A stretch of DNA of 64,000 nucleotides from Calothrix sp. PCC 7103 (lineage in GTDB: Bacteria; Cyanobacteriota; Cyanobacteriia; Cyanobacteriales; Nostocaceae): assembly GCF_000331305.1 (NCBI RefSeq), contig NZ_KB217478.1:4995595-5059594 (forward strand), given 5' to 3'. How positions within the stretch are numbered: the first letter of the stretch is position 1; every line of letters starts with the position of its first letter. The notes under the pieces were generated by a model. That model had not been told where the DNA came from, did no database searches, and saw nothing but the letters and a program-made list of their open reading frames with translations. A program made the position numbers and the translations under genes. This document shows, one piece after another, positions 34,295-43,584 of the stretch.

Positions 34295-36223
34295 ATGGAA
34301 GCATCTCTTGATATCACCCTTCAGATGGTGATTACCGTTATTGCTGGAATTGGTGCCCAGGTATTGGCTGCTTACAGTCAAGTACCAAGCATCGTGTTTT
34401 TATTACTGTTCGGTATTTTATTAGGTTCGGATGTAATTGGGTTATTACATCCGCATGTTCTGGGTACCGGGTTAGAAGTGATTGTTGGCTTGGCAACCGC
34501 AATAATCCTATTTGAAGGTGGGCTGAATTTAGATTTGCGTGAATTGGGCAAAGTCTCTTTGACGCTACAATTACTTGTTACCCTAGGAACTCTCATCACA
34601 CTCGTGGGTGGAACTCTCGCTGCTCATTGGCTTGGCGAGTTTCCTTGGGCTATCGCGTTTCTGTACGCTTCTGTCATTGTAGTCACAGGCCCCACCGTCA
34701 TCAGTCCTCTACTCAAACAAATCAACGTAGATAGGCAAGTTGCTACGCTACTCGAAGGTGAGGGAGTTCTTATTGACCCAGTTGGCGCCATTTTGGCTTT
34801 CGTCGTTCTCGATACTATATTAGATGGTGAAGCTGACCCCAAAATTGCAATTATTGGTTTATTCGTCCGTCTTTCCATTGGAGCTTTAATTGGCGCCTTT
34901 GGTGGCTATTTGATGAGCTTAATCTTTAAGCACGCTAACTCTTTATCTTATGAACTCAAAAATCTTGTCGTCCTCGCTGTTCTATGGGGATTATTTGTTC
35001 TAGCACAAACTATCCGTACTGAATCAGGAGTAATGACGACAGTTGTCGCTGGCGCCGTTTTTGCCAATTCATCAGTTCCAGAAGAACGGTTATTACGACG
35101 CTTTAAAGGGCAACTGACAATTTTAAGCGTATCAGTTCTATTTATATTACTCGCCGCCGACTTATCTCTAAAAAGCGTATTTGCCCTTGGTTGGGGTAGT
35201 TTATTTACAGTTTTAGTACTAATGTTTGTAGTCAGACCGATTAATATTCTGTGCTGTACTTGGAATAGTGATCTAAACTGGCGCCAAAAAATCTTTTTAA
35301 GTTGGATAGCACCAAGAGGAATTGTTTGTGCGTCGGTAGCTTCGTTATTTTCAATTTCTTTAACGCAGCATGGTGTTAACGGTGGAGAAGCAATCAAAGC
35401 GCTGGTTTTTTTGACAATTATTATGACTGTGGTTTGCCAAGGATTAACTGCTGGATGGGTGGCAAACTTTTTACAAATTACTTCCAAAGAAACGAAAGGA
35501 GCAGTAATTGTTGGCTGTAACCCTTTAAGCTTGTTAATTGCCCGTTTATTCCAGCAACGAGGCGAAAAAATTGTCATGATTGATACAGACCCCGAATCAT
35601 GCCAAGCTGCTGAAGCTGAGAATTTACAAGTTATTGCGAGCAGTGCGCTTGATACAGGAGTGTTAGAAGAAGCTGGGTTGAGTTCAATAGGTACTTTCTT
35701 GGCAATGACAAACAACGGTGAAGTGAATTATGTATTAGCACAACGTGCAGCAGAAGAATTTAATCCACCAAGGGTTTTAGCTGTTTTCCCACGTATCGCA
35801 CAAATAAACGGTGCAACTAACCAAAAAGTCAACCAAGCATTTATTCCAGAATTGACTATAAAAAATTGGAATGAGTACCTTAACGATGGGCAGGTCAAGT
35901 TAGGAAAAACAACTTTGAACGAAGTAGATTTTAGTAGCCAACAAATACATTTACAAGCACTAATTAGAACAGGCGAATTAGTGCCGCTATTATTTGAGCG
36001 TGATGATAATTTACAGGTAATACCCGCAGCACAAGAATGGGAAATTGGCGACAGAATTATTTACTTACTGCATGACCCAAGACCAAATTTACTCAAGCGA
36101 TTATCAGATGCCAAGGAATCAAAACGTTTGACATTAACTAATCTTCCAGAAGTTGAGGAAGTTCCACTCGCAAGGTTAGCTCAACTTTCCACAACCAACT
36201 TGCAACGGATAGAGCGGATATAA
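34295..36223 (+). CDS. Cation/proton antiporter (CPA1, NhaP type) with TrkA-N-like domain
   Basis: 642 residues. About 12 membrane segments fill 1-395, with the transport motif LEGEGVLIDPVGAI (Asp in IDP) and FEGGLNLDL. The C-terminal soluble part (about 405-525) is a TrkA-N-like Rossmann domain, but its nucleotide loop reads VGCNPLSLLIA in place of GxGxxG, so NAD binding is doubtful. It should exchange Na+ or K+ for H+ at the plasma or thylakoid membrane. Its last codons are supplied by a CAACGGAT repeat. Confidence 0.92.
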   Translation: MEASLDITLQMVITVIAGIGAQVLAAYSQVPSIVFLLLFGILLGSDVIGLLHPHVLGTGLEVIVGLATAIILFEGGLNLDLRELGKVSLTLQLLVTLGTLITLVGGTLAAHWLGEFPWAIAFLYASVIVVTGPTVISPLLKQINVDRQVATLLEGEGVLIDPVGAILAFVVLDTILDGEADPKIAIIGLFVRLSIGALIGAFGGYLMSLIFKHANSLSYELKNLVVLAVLWGLFVLAQTIRTESGVMTTVVAGAVFANSSVPEERLLRRFKGQLTILSVSVLFILLAADLSLKSVFALGWGSLFTVLVLMFVVRPINILCCTWNSDLNWRQKIFLSWIAPRGIVCASVASLFSISLTQHGVNGGEAIKALVFLTIIMTVVCQGLTAGWVANFLQITSKETKGAVIVGCNPLSLLIARLFQQRGEKIVMIDTDPESCQAAEAENLQVIASSALDTGVLEEAGLSSIGTFLAMTNNGEVNYVLAQRAAEEFNPPRVLAVFPRIAQINGATNQKVNQAFIPELTIKNWNEYLNDGQVKLGKTTLNEVDFSSQQIHLQALIRTGELVPLLFERDDNLQVIPAAQEWEIGDRIIYLLHDPRPNLLKRLSDAKESKRLTLTNLPEVEEVPLARLAQLSTTNLQRIERI

Positions 36224-36282
36224 CGGATGACTTATTCGTTGTAAACAAAATTTATCCGTTACATTCGTTTATCATCCGTTGC
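36202..36282. repeat. CAACGGAT-type inverted repeat shared by two gene ends
   Basis: GCAACGGAT, GCGGATATAACGGATG on the left; TTATCCGTTAC and ATCATCCGTTGC on the right. It covers the stop codons of both the antiporter (36223) and the cytochrome b gene (36272) and may serve as a bidirectional terminator. Confidence 0.75.
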
Positions 36283-36919
36283 CAACTTCTAATGGTTGTG
36301 GTTGTAATTCTGTAGCTTCGTTGGTGCTTGTTGCATACATTTCTTTTTCTTGGTTTAAGACACCAACTAAATGTACTATGGCTCCGACGAGAGCAAAGAC
36401 TGAAACAATATAGCTGTGTATTGTATATAGGTGCTGTACGGTTACGCTATCCGTTGCACCCCCACCAGTTAAAATATCACGTAACAAATGACCAACGAGG
36501 GGTATTGATTCAATAGTGCCAAGTTCAATACTAAAGCGCCAGTAACCATCTTGAGTCCAACCCAAAATTATCGCAGTCCAATCAAGTCCAATTGCAGCTA
36601 AAGTCAAAAATATTCCGCTGACCCAAGCAATTAACCAACTCTTGCGGAATTTTCTGCTCAAAAACATTACTACGATTTGTACCAAACTCACAACTATCAT
36701 TCCGTTGCCAGCGATACTGTGCGCTTTATGGAACAACCATCCATACCCGACGGACGTATTTATTTTAGAAAGCGAAGTATATGCAGCACCTGCTCCAGGC
36801 TCATAGTAGAAAGATAATAAAATCCCTGTACTGGCACCGATAAAAAATAAAGTCAGAAGTACTACAGATAATATAGTGCTTACTCGCCGTAAAGTCTTGT
36901 CGAATTGTGTGGTCTGCAT
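36272..36919 (-). CDS. Cytochrome b6-like membrane protein with one haem ligand replaced
   Basis: 215 residues, four membrane segments. The helix-2 motif is FHKAHSIAGNGMIVVSLVQI: the first His is kept, but the residue 14 positions later, normally His, is Gln. The fourth helix keeps both His (IHSYIVSVFALVGAIVH). It is therefore likely to hold one b-type haem normally and the other loosely or not at all. No Rieske or subunit IV gene is adjacent. Its C-terminus (EVGNG-stop) comes from the CAACGGAT repeat. Confidence 0.85.
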   Translation of the reverse strand: MQTTQFDKTLRRVSTILSVVLLTLFFIGASTGILLSFYYEPGAGAAYTSLSKINTSVGYGWLFHKAHSIAGNGMIVVSLVQIVVMFLSRKFRKSWLIAWVSGIFLTLAAIGLDWTAIILGWTQDGYWRFSIELGTIESIPLVGHLLRDILTGGGATDSVTVQHLYTIHSYIVSVFALVGAIVHLVGVLNQEKEMYATSTNEATELQPQPLEVGNG

Positions 36920-37508
36920 AACAGTTGAAGATAATATGTATACTTTTATTACATTTTAACTAAGAAATGTTAACATTTCCCAGGCTTCAAATCAAAAAGT
37001 AGACAAGTTCGGCAAAAACGACAACAGATATGATGGCGCCACTTTCTCAATATCCTGGTACGATAATTATGGGTAACACCATATTGGCCAAGATGATAAA
37101 ACCCTAAATTGTACTGACTAGTACTATATGCGATTAAAAGAGATATCAGTGTGAATGTGTATTTAGTGACACAAGTAGTTAGATGGAAACTCAAAATGTA
37201 GACTTTCGTCTAAATTAAAAAGGTGAAATCGTACATGTTTTGAGCAAAAAATGGTATTAAATAGCGATTAAAGTATATACAGTAAATAAAATTTAAATGA
37301 ATTGATTTGCAAATGTAATTTATATACCAGAAAGTCGTGGATATAATACACATGATAAAAAAGATGAAGTATCGTTGAAGATTTAAGACTTTTCCTGTTA
37401 TAGCTCCAAGGGAACGGAAGTTATGATTTGTAGAGGTAATAATATAAGCTACGATATTTAACTTTAAACAATAAAATTGCTAGTCTATATAAACGGTCTT
37501 CTGAGTGA
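36920..37508. other. AT-rich intergenic region
   Basis: About 590 bp holding the promoters of the divergent cytochrome b and TonB-like genes. A 74-codon minus-strand frame in it has no ribosome binding site or protein-like composition. Nothing else recognised. Confidence 0.4.
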
Positions 37509-39377
37509 GTGAAAATTGCTATGTCTTACGCATCGTTTCTGAAAAATGTGCCAGAAATACTAAGTCAGCCAACTGGAATTGCTGCGTTAGCATCGCTTGG
37601 TATTCACGGTGCTATTGCATTTATACTGCCGTTAATGCCAGTTGAGTCTGCTAAAAGTAACAAGCAAGCAGCGACACCAACAAAGCCAATTGGTTTGTCG
37701 GAATTGAGCAGCAGTGAGCAAAGTCGCATTCCTCAAAAATTGCCAAATCAACCTGGTATTCAATCACAACTGCCACCATTACCCAGTCAAATATCAGGAC
37801 TTCCTGCACAGCAGCAAATTCCTTTAAACCTTAATGGCACCGCAACAGGTTTACCTCCTTCACCTCCTCTCGGTTCAACTAGTTCAATGGTACCGCCAGG
37901 TGGTTCTAATAGTTCGGCGTTTACACCTTTAGAAAGAGCTTCTGGGTTGAGCATTGCAGGACTACCAAGGGGAGGAAGTTCTGTACAGAGATTTCGTAAT
38001 GACTTGTTTAAAACAGACACTTCAAGATTCAGTTCAACACCAATGATGAGTTCTAGAGTTACATCAGAACTTTCATTGGGAAGAAATAATAATGCAGTAA
38101 GTCGGAATTATAACATTGGTGCTGGATACTCTGGGCAACAACTTCAAGCATCGCGTCCGTCTGGATTAAGTGAATTACCTTCCGAGGCGCCAACCAATGT
38201 ACCTGTATATCCACCAGCATTGTCACCGACAGACATGGCATCTCCACCAATTGGTAACACAGGTAATTACGGTAACAATTACGGTAACGTAAGCGCAGCA
38301 CAACCAGGAAACGAGCGAGTAGAACCAACGGGTGGGCAGTATATTGCCCCAATCGATCAAAATCAGACCGTAGGGAATCAGAAGTTTAATTTGGCGGCAG
38401 GTACACCTCTACCAACTTATCAGCCACAACCTGGTGGTCCATTAGATAATTTAAATAGACCGACTAACGCACCTGAAACAAGTGTGGCGCCAACAGGTGG
38501 TGCAACACAGCAAAATACCGATGACAAGCTTTCTGACGCGAGAATATTTGGGGATTTCAAAAAAGAATTTCCACAAGGAGAATTGCGGGCACCTGTAAAT
38601 TTGACGATGGACTCAGCGAAGCTTGATAGCAACGTGAAAGTTTCATTGGTAATGGATGGAGAAAATAAAATTGCTGATTTGAAACTATTAGGTGATGCAG
38701 CAAAACTGCCATTTCCATCTCAACAAGCAATTCGCGAACGCTTACAGCAGTATTTCAAAGAAAATCCAACTTCTACAAGAGGCAAGGGTGCGCTATTCAG
38801 TTTTGTAGTTTCACCCCTGTCGGGAAATTCAACTCAGCCGAATAATAACGCACTGCAAAATAATCAAACCCCACTTGCGGCGCCTCAAGCAACAACCAAT
38901 AGCATCTTCAACCGTTTATCGGGTACGCAGCCAAATGGTAATCAAGCTGTTACGGTGCCCGCAGTGAATAACCCAACAGTTAATAGTTCAACAAACAATA
39001 TAAATAGAACCACTAACTCAACCCAACTACCAGTATTACCTCCATCACTACCTGGTCCTTTAAAACCAGCAGGTGGAACACTGCCACAGGGACAACAAAC
39101 AGTTTTACCGAAGTTGCCTTTACAAAAACCAGCTTCCACAACTGATTTACCTCAAACACTGCGTAATGTTCAGCCAGCACCCCAAGTGAGACCGAGTATA
39201 GCAGCTCGCGAAACGCAAGCTGATAATACAACATCTCAACCATCAAGAAATGCTTTAGTTAGTAAATTACGTAACACTCAATCATATAAAGATGAAAGTA
39301 AAATGTCTGTTATTGAGAAATTACGTAAAGTTAAACAAGAGCGTGAAAATGCAAATCGAGAAAATGCTAATCCATAA
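37509..39377 (+). CDS. Low-complexity, TonB-like membrane-anchored protein
   Basis: 622 residues. One membrane helix near the N-terminus (about 21-42), then a long extracytoplasmic region rich in Pro, Gln, Asn, Ser and Gly. Within it a folded segment (about 345-440: NVKVSLVMDGENKIADLKLL, AIRERLQQYF) resembles a TonB C-terminal beta domain. The tail ends in a charged helix (EKLRKVKQERENANRENANP). It may span the periplasm like TonB, although ExbB/ExbD genes are not in the window. Start GTG 37509 or ATG 37521. Confidence 0.7.
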   Translation: MKIAMSYASFLKNVPEILSQPTGIAALASLGIHGAIAFILPLMPVESAKSNKQAATPTKPIGLSELSSSEQSRIPQKLPNQPGIQSQLPPLPSQISGLPAQQQIPLNLNGTATGLPPSPPLGSTSSMVPPGGSNSSAFTPLERASGLSIAGLPRGGSSVQRFRNDLFKTDTSRFSSTPMMSSRVTSELSLGRNNNAVSRNYNIGAGYSGQQLQASRPSGLSELPSEAPTNVPVYPPALSPTDMASPPIGNTGNYGNNYGNVSAAQPGNERVEPTGGQYIAPIDQNQTVGNQKFNLAAGTPLPTYQPQPGGPLDNLNRPTNAPETSVAPTGGATQQNTDDKLSDARIFGDFKKEFPQGELRAPVNLTMDSAKLDSNVKVSLVMDGENKIADLKLLGDAAKLPFPSQQAIRERLQQYFKENPTSTRGKGALFSFVVSPLSGNSTQPNNNALQNNQTPLAAPQATTNSIFNRLSGTQPNGNQAVTVPAVNNPTVNSSTNNINRTTNSTQLPVLPPSLPGPLKPAGGTLPQGQQTVLPKLPLQKPASTTDLPQTLRNVQPAPQVRPSIAARETQADNTTSQPSRNALVSKLRNTQSYKDESKMSVIEKLRKVKQERENANRENANP

Positions 39378-39404
39378 ATAAAATAGATTTGACATTTGAA
39401 ACGA

Positions 39405-39440
39405 CATAAAAGACGTGCTTTTAATGTGCGCGTCTTTTAT
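39405..39440. terminator. Bidirectional hairpin
   Basis: ATAAAAGACG and CGTCTTTTAT flank a short loop between the convergent TonB-like and petJ genes; T-rich on both sides. Confidence 0.7.
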
Positions 39441-39458
39441 AACAATTAAGGTTGAATA

Positions 39459-39800
39459 TTACCATCCTTGTTCGGCTTTTTGAAACACATAAGCAGCAAC
39501 TTCCAGAATTTCTTCCTCGTTCAACTTATTTTTGAAAGCAGGCATGGCGCCTTTGCCGTTCTTGACTTGGTGTATAATTGCCTGTATTGAGTCAGTATCA
39601 TAGTTATCTAAGTACTTAGATAAACCTTCTTTGTGTAAAGTCTTATTGGCTATCAATATATTCCCACCACCAAGGTGACAAGAAGAACAATTATTTGTAA
39701 AAATTCTATCTCCGTTAGATTCGGCAAATACTGGGTTCGTCCATGCGAAAGAAAGCAGTATTATTACTACCGCTAATAGTAGTTTATGAATAAATCTCAA
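39459..39800 (-). CDS. petJ: Cytochrome c6 (c553)
   Basis: 113 residues. Signal peptide ending NPVFA, mature part with haem motif CSSCH and axial Met in GAMPAF, and the usual C-terminus VAAYVFQKAEQGW. It carries electrons from cytochrome b6f to photosystem I or to oxidase in the thylakoid lumen, replacing plastocyanin when copper is scarce. It lies next to petE, so both alternatives are encoded together. Confidence 0.93.
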   Translation of the reverse strand: MRFIHKLLLAVVIILLSFAWTNPVFAESNGDRIFTNNCSSCHLGGGNILIANKTLHKEGLSKYLDNYDTDSIQAIIHQVKNGKGAMPAFKNKLNEEEILEVAAYVFQKAEQGW

Positions 39801-39959
39801 TTATCAATCTCCCTATAAATTAGCATATAACTATAAATTAAGCACGATTATAACTATTCTAAAGTTGCAGCAAAGCTTTGCGGGAGTCGCATCAAACATT
39901 TTCAAATAAATTTAAGCGTTTTTAATAATTACTAAGTATATTTACACGGTATAAAGTTT

Positions 39960-40006
39960 AAGGTGGCTAGTTTGTCTCGCATATAACTAGACAAACTAAC
40001 CACCTT
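39960..40006 (-). terminator. Long hairpin downstream of petE
   Basis: AAGGTGG-TTAGTTTGTCT and AGACAAACTAGCCACCTT form an almost perfect 18-bp stem. It separates petE from petJ. Confidence 0.7.
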
Positions 40007-40093
40007 GATTTTAAGAGTCCTCGATATCAAATTTATCGAGTTATTTATCAAAAATACATGTGCCAAACGGCGCCGTTGTGTAATAGAGAATTA

Positions 40094-40510
40094 TCATTCA
40101 ACGGTAATTTTACCAACCATGCCAGCACCACGGTGAGGTTCACAGTAAAAAGTATAATCACCAGCAGGAGCATCTGCGGGGAAAGTTGTTTCAGTTGACT
40201 GACCAGGGTTCATCATTAGTTGTTTGTGAGACAATGCTTTTGCAAAATCAGCGCTTTTCGCAGCATTTTTGCTTGAATCAAACACAACGTTGTGGGGAGG
40301 CACTTTATTATTAACCCATTTAATGGTGTCACCAGGTTTGATTGTCACCTTGGCTGGCTCAAACGCTAGCATACCTTTATCGCTACCTAACTTAATCGTA
40401 ACGGTCTCAGCTGAGGCGCCAGGTGCAAAAACAACAAAGCTGCTTACAACCAAAAATAATGTTACTGCTACCAAGCTAAAGCGTCGCAGAGTTGCTGCTA
40501 TAGACTTCAT
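40094..40510 (-). CDS. petE: Plastocyanin
   Basis: 138 residues. A signal peptide ([16 protein letters not shown]) is followed by the cupredoxin fold. Copper ligands are His in VPPHNVVFD, then Cys, His and Met in [12 protein letters not shown]. It shuttles electrons from cytochrome b6f to photosystem I in the lumen. Flanked by petJ and psbV, with separate terminators, so probably transcribed alone and copper-controlled. Confidence 0.96.
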   Translation of the reverse strand: MKSIAATLRRFSLVAVTLFLVVSSFVVFAPGASAETVTIKLGSDKGMLAFEPAKVTIKPGDTIKWVNNKVPPHNVVFDSSKNAAKSADFAKALSHKQLMMNPGQSTETTFPADAPAGDYTFYCEPHRGAGMVGKITVE

Positions 40511-40679
40511 GGCTATCTCCTGAAAAATTACTTTATTCTTAATGTTCTTTCATTTTACGACGAAATACGACAGCTTGTCATATTTAATTTTTTGAGTTTT
40601 ATATTACTAATTAGTATAACTAATGTGTTAAATGATAAGTTTTACTTAGAAATCGGAAGAAACCTGGTTTCGACAAAAA

Positions 40680-40721
40680 AGCAGAGGTGCCTTTGGAAGA
40701 AATATCTTCTTATCCTCTGCT
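40680..40721 (-). terminator. Intrinsic terminator of psbV
   Basis: AGCAGAGG and CCTCTGCT with an inner GAAGATATTTCTTC stem, followed on the minus strand by six T. Confidence 0.8.
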
Positions 40722-40759
40722 GTATAAAGTTATATGTTATAAAAATGACCAAGGCAAAA

Positions 40760-41251
40760 TTAGTAATAAATTTTACCGCCACCCCACTGAGAACCAACAA
40801 TCTTGGGTTGTAGAAGGATATATCCAGCAATAGCTTCTAGGTCTTTGTCGGTAAGGTTCCGCATTTCAGTAAAGATATCAGCGCTCTTGGTGCTAGGGTG
40901 TAATTCAGAAATTTCTTCCTCACCATCGTATGTAGTAGGATTCTTCATATAATCCACCAAGCCACTAATACTATTGCGGTTAGGTGTGGCGCCTGCCAAA
41001 GCTTCTGGTTCTAAACCAACGTTTTGGTTAGTTTTAGTAACACCACCAGCATGACATTGGGCACAAGCATACTGAAATAGACGTTTACCTTCTTTTATTT
41101 GTTTAAGACTCAGAACTGTGGTATCTCCCGCATCGTTAGCAGCTACGGTACGAACATCTTGAGATAGTTCTACCGCATTCGCACTGCCGATAACAAATTG
41201 GAACGTTAGCAACACAGTTGCCACAAATATGCCAATAAATCTTTTTAACAT
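40760..41251 (-). CDS. psbV: Cytochrome c550 of photosystem II
   Basis: 163 residues. Signal peptide ending GSANA, haem motif CAQCHAGG, a second axial His in ISELHPSTKSADIF, and the conserved C-terminus GGGKIYY. PsbV caps the oxygen-evolving complex on the lumen side. Confidence 0.97.
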   Translation of the reverse strand: MLKRFIGIFVATVLLTFQFVIGSANAVELSQDVRTVAANDAGDTTVLSLKQIKEGKRLFQYACAQCHAGGVTKTNQNVGLEPEALAGATPNRNSISGLVDYMKNPTTYDGEEEISELHPSTKSADIFTEMRNLTDKDLEAIAGYILLQPKIVGSQWGGGKIYY

Positions 41252-41383
41252 CTTTCCCCTTAAAGATTTCGACGCTCAACACAGCTAAGTAATATGTCGC
41301 GCTCAATCTCAATTGAGCTACTGTTATACAAATATCATGAAGAGAGCGCAAATGGTCGCCAAAACTACAAAAGTGCTGAGTGG

Positions 41384-42223
41384 TTATCCTTTGCCACCTG
41401 TAAATGTCACACCTTGGATAAAGTAGCGGTTGAAGAAGGCATAAATACACAGTGCGGGTAAAGTAAATACCATTGATGCTGCCATGATATAGTTCCAGTA
41501 GCTTATATATTGACCTTTAAAGGTATTTAGACCTAGAGGCAATGTAAACATTTCTGGATTAAATAGAATTACTACGGGTAGTAAAAAATTATTCCAGCTA
41601 CCCATAAATACAAATATCGTTTGGGCTGCGAGTGCGGGTTTGGCGAGTGGTAATACTATTCTCCGAAAAATACCAAATTGAGTTAACCCATCAAGGGCGC
41701 CTGCTTCTTCAAGTTCTTTAGGAAAATTAACAAAAAACTGTCGCATCATGAAGATGAATGTGGCATTAACCATACTTGGGACTATCATTCCTTGATAGGA
41801 ATTTAGCCAACCAACAGCTTTTAATATCAAAAAAGTCGGAATAAGCGTTATTTGTAGGGGTACCGCTAGTACTGCCAGAATCAGCAAAAACCAAAATTGT
41901 TTACCCGCAAAGTTTAGTCTTGCTAAGGCATAACCTGCCATTGTGTTGAAAAGCAAGTTTAAGACTGTAACGCTGAATGCTATAAATATACTGTTGAACA
42001 ACCAGCGAAAGAATAAGGGCTGCTGGAAGAATATTTGCTTATAATTATCTAGGGTAAAGTTCTTGGGTAAAAAATTAGCTTCACCGCTGCTAATTTCTGC
42101 AAGCGTTTTAAATGAAGCAGAAAGTGCCCATAAAAAAGGTATCAGCGTAATAACTGCATAGACTGTCAGCAGTACATATAACAATATTTTCCAAATTGAG
42201 ATTTTTTGATTATCCATCTCCAA
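41384..42223 (-). CDS. Sugar ABC transporter permease (MalG type)
   Basis: 279 residues with six membrane segments. The EAA loop (EELEEAGALDGLTQFGIFRR, then VLPLAKPAL) contacts the ATPase subunit. It should form a heterodimer with a MalF-type permease such as the one at 49873-50778. The kdp operon and a kinase/regulator pair lie between them, so the importer is split. No ATPase gene is in the window. Confidence 0.92.
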   Translation of the reverse strand: MEMDNQKISIWKILLYVLLTVYAVITLIPFLWALSASFKTLAEISSGEANFLPKNFTLDNYKQIFFQQPLFFRWLFNSIFIAFSVTVLNLLFNTMAGYALARLNFAGKQFWFLLILAVLAVPLQITLIPTFLILKAVGWLNSYQGMIVPSMVNATFIFMMRQFFVNFPKELEEAGALDGLTQFGIFRRIVLPLAKPALAAQTIFVFMGSWNNFLLPVVILFNPEMFTLPLGLNTFKGQYISYWNYIMAASMVFTLPALCIYAFFNRYFIQGVTFTGGKG

Positions 42224-42286
42224 GCTATTGTTCTGCTGAGATAATATGAATATCTATGTGATTAAGTAGAGGTATCAGCTTACTTA

Positions 42287-42586
42287 TTATAGAGCCTTGG
42301 AAGAATATTTGCCAGAATGACCGATGCGTTTGACCAAACATGATTTGAGTGATTCGATACGAATTAACGATGTTTCTGAAACTTGATATCTGAGTTGTTC
42401 TAAATGTTGAATGTTTACTGTTGAGAAAACATCTATTCCTGCTGCTAACATTGCTTCTACGTCTTGATAACGTTTCTCATACTGCCATCCTAATATATTA
42501 ACATGTACTAGTTCGTCAATTAATACTAATTTGGGATGACGTGCGGAAGGAGTGCCTATGAGACGGGCAAGATGCCCGTTCCACAA
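42287..42586 (-). pseudogene. kdpD: Truncated kdpD remnant
   Basis: Residues LVLIDELVHVN, YQDVEAMLAAGIDVFSTVN and IQHLEQL match the KdpD sensor domain, but the P-loop part upstream is missing and the end is scrambled. The first codons (MWNGHLARLIG) come from a GGGCAAGATGCCC repeat at 42557-42590. Cyanobacteria normally have a short KdpD of several hundred residues after kdpC; here only a fragment remains. Confidence 0.8.
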
Positions 42587-42590
42587 GATG
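42557..42590. repeat. GGGCAAGATGCCC palindrome at the kdpD breakpoint
   Basis: GACGGGCAAGATGCCCGTTC then CACAAGATGTT. It marks the point where kdpD homology ends. Confidence 0.65.
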
Positions 42591-42609
42591 TTGCACTAGA
42601 TATTGATTT

Positions 42610-43254
42610 TTAGGTTGCTGGTTTTAACTTGTCTAGGGCGATGTTTAGCTTTAGGACGTTGACTCCTCGTTCACCGAAGATACCTAGAAAGCGACCGTCG
42701 GTGTTTTGGGCAATGAGTGAGTCTAGCTGGTTTGGTTGGAGTCCGCGCGCTTTGGCGACTCTTGCTATTTGTGAAGAAGCGGCTTGAGGGGTTATATGGG
42801 GGTCTAGGCTGGAGCCGGAGGTATAAACTAAGTCTCCTGTTGGTTGTACACCTGCTTTTTTCAAGCGGTTGTAGTCACCTTCTATACTTTTACTGGGGTC
42901 TTTATCTGTTTTTCCTTTGATACGTTCCATTAATGCTGGGTTACTGGGGGCAAGGTTACTGGCGCCAGAAACTCCTGTTTGTAATACTTTAGCTTCGTCT
43001 TTTTTGGGGTCGGCAGTACTGTAGCTGGTGGTGCTAGGACGACTGTTAAAATAACGGTCGGATGTAAAAGGTTGACCAATTAAAGCTGAACCAACTACTT
43101 GATTTTGGGCATTTGGAATTAAGCTACCGTTTGCTTGTGATGGAAATACTGCTTGTCCAATGCCAATCATGAGAAAAGGGTAAATTACTGCTGTTAGTAC
43201 CCATAACACAATTGTAGAACGTATGGCTCGATTAGCTTCGCGTGCAAAACTCAT
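42610..43254 (-). CDS. kdpC: Potassium-transporting ATPase subunit C
   Basis: 214 residues. One N-terminal membrane helix, then SALIGQPFTSDRYFNSRPS, LDPHITPQAA and FGERGVNVLKLN, all typical. KdpC couples the KdpA channel to the KdpB pump. Fourth gene of kdpA-B-G-C. Confidence 0.96.
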   Translation of the reverse strand: MSFAREANRAIRSTIVLWVLTAVIYPFLMIGIGQAVFPSQANGSLIPNAQNQVVGSALIGQPFTSDRYFNSRPSTTSYSTADPKKDEAKVLQTGVSGASNLAPSNPALMERIKGKTDKDPSKSIEGDYNRLKKAGVQPTGDLVYTSGSSLDPHITPQAASSQIARVAKARGLQPNQLDSLIAQNTDGRFLGIFGERGVNVLKLNIALDKLKPAT

Positions 43255-43269
43255 ATATAATCCTTCCTT

Positions 43270-43512
43270 TTAAAATCTTTCGGGTACAAACATTACAAAG
43301 AATAAATAAGTAGAAATTCCTAATGCTGTTAGTCCTAATAGTCCTAATGACCATGCTTGAACGTGGGAGAATTTTTCATCGGTTGCTGCGTATACTACTG
43401 GCGCCACTATTACGTTGAGGCACATGGCGATGAATATGTATAACGGGAATTTTTGACGGCGCCATTCTATCCAGATGTGTTCTATTGTTTCGATTGTGCG
43501 TTGAGTTTTCAT
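43270..43512 (-). CDS. kdpG: Small Kdp-associated membrane protein (KdpG/KdpF-like)
   Basis: 80 residues, two membrane segments (about 23-42 and 54-73). It lies between kdpB and kdpC, the place of the cyanobacterial kdpG. It probably stabilises the complex as KdpF does in Escherichia coli. 15 bp before kdpC. Confidence 0.8.
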   Translation of the reverse strand: MKTQRTIETIEHIWIEWRRQKFPLYIFIAMCLNVIVAPVVYAATDEKFSHVQAWSLGLLGLTALGISTYLFFVMFVPERF

Positions 43513-43541
43513 TTTTGTTTTTGTTTGGTTATTTTAACTTT

Positions 43542-43576
43542 GAGAAACCCGGTTTCTTCAAGAAACCGGGTTTCTT
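43542..43576. repeat. Paired AGAAACC palindromes between kdpB and kdpG
   Basis: GAGAAACCCGGTTTCTTC and AAGAAACCGGGTTTCTT, a strong hairpin inside the operon. It could lower expression of kdpG and kdpC relative to kdpA and kdpB. Confidence 0.65.
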
Positions 43577-43584
43577 GGGTTTCT

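Noticed and set aside
34948-35715. 255-codon minus-strand frame
   Set aside because: It lies entirely within the antiporter gene, has low-complexity Thr/Ile-rich composition and no ribosome binding site.
36970-37194. 74-codon minus-strand frame
   Set aside because: No ribosome binding site, random-looking composition, in a region expected to hold promoters.
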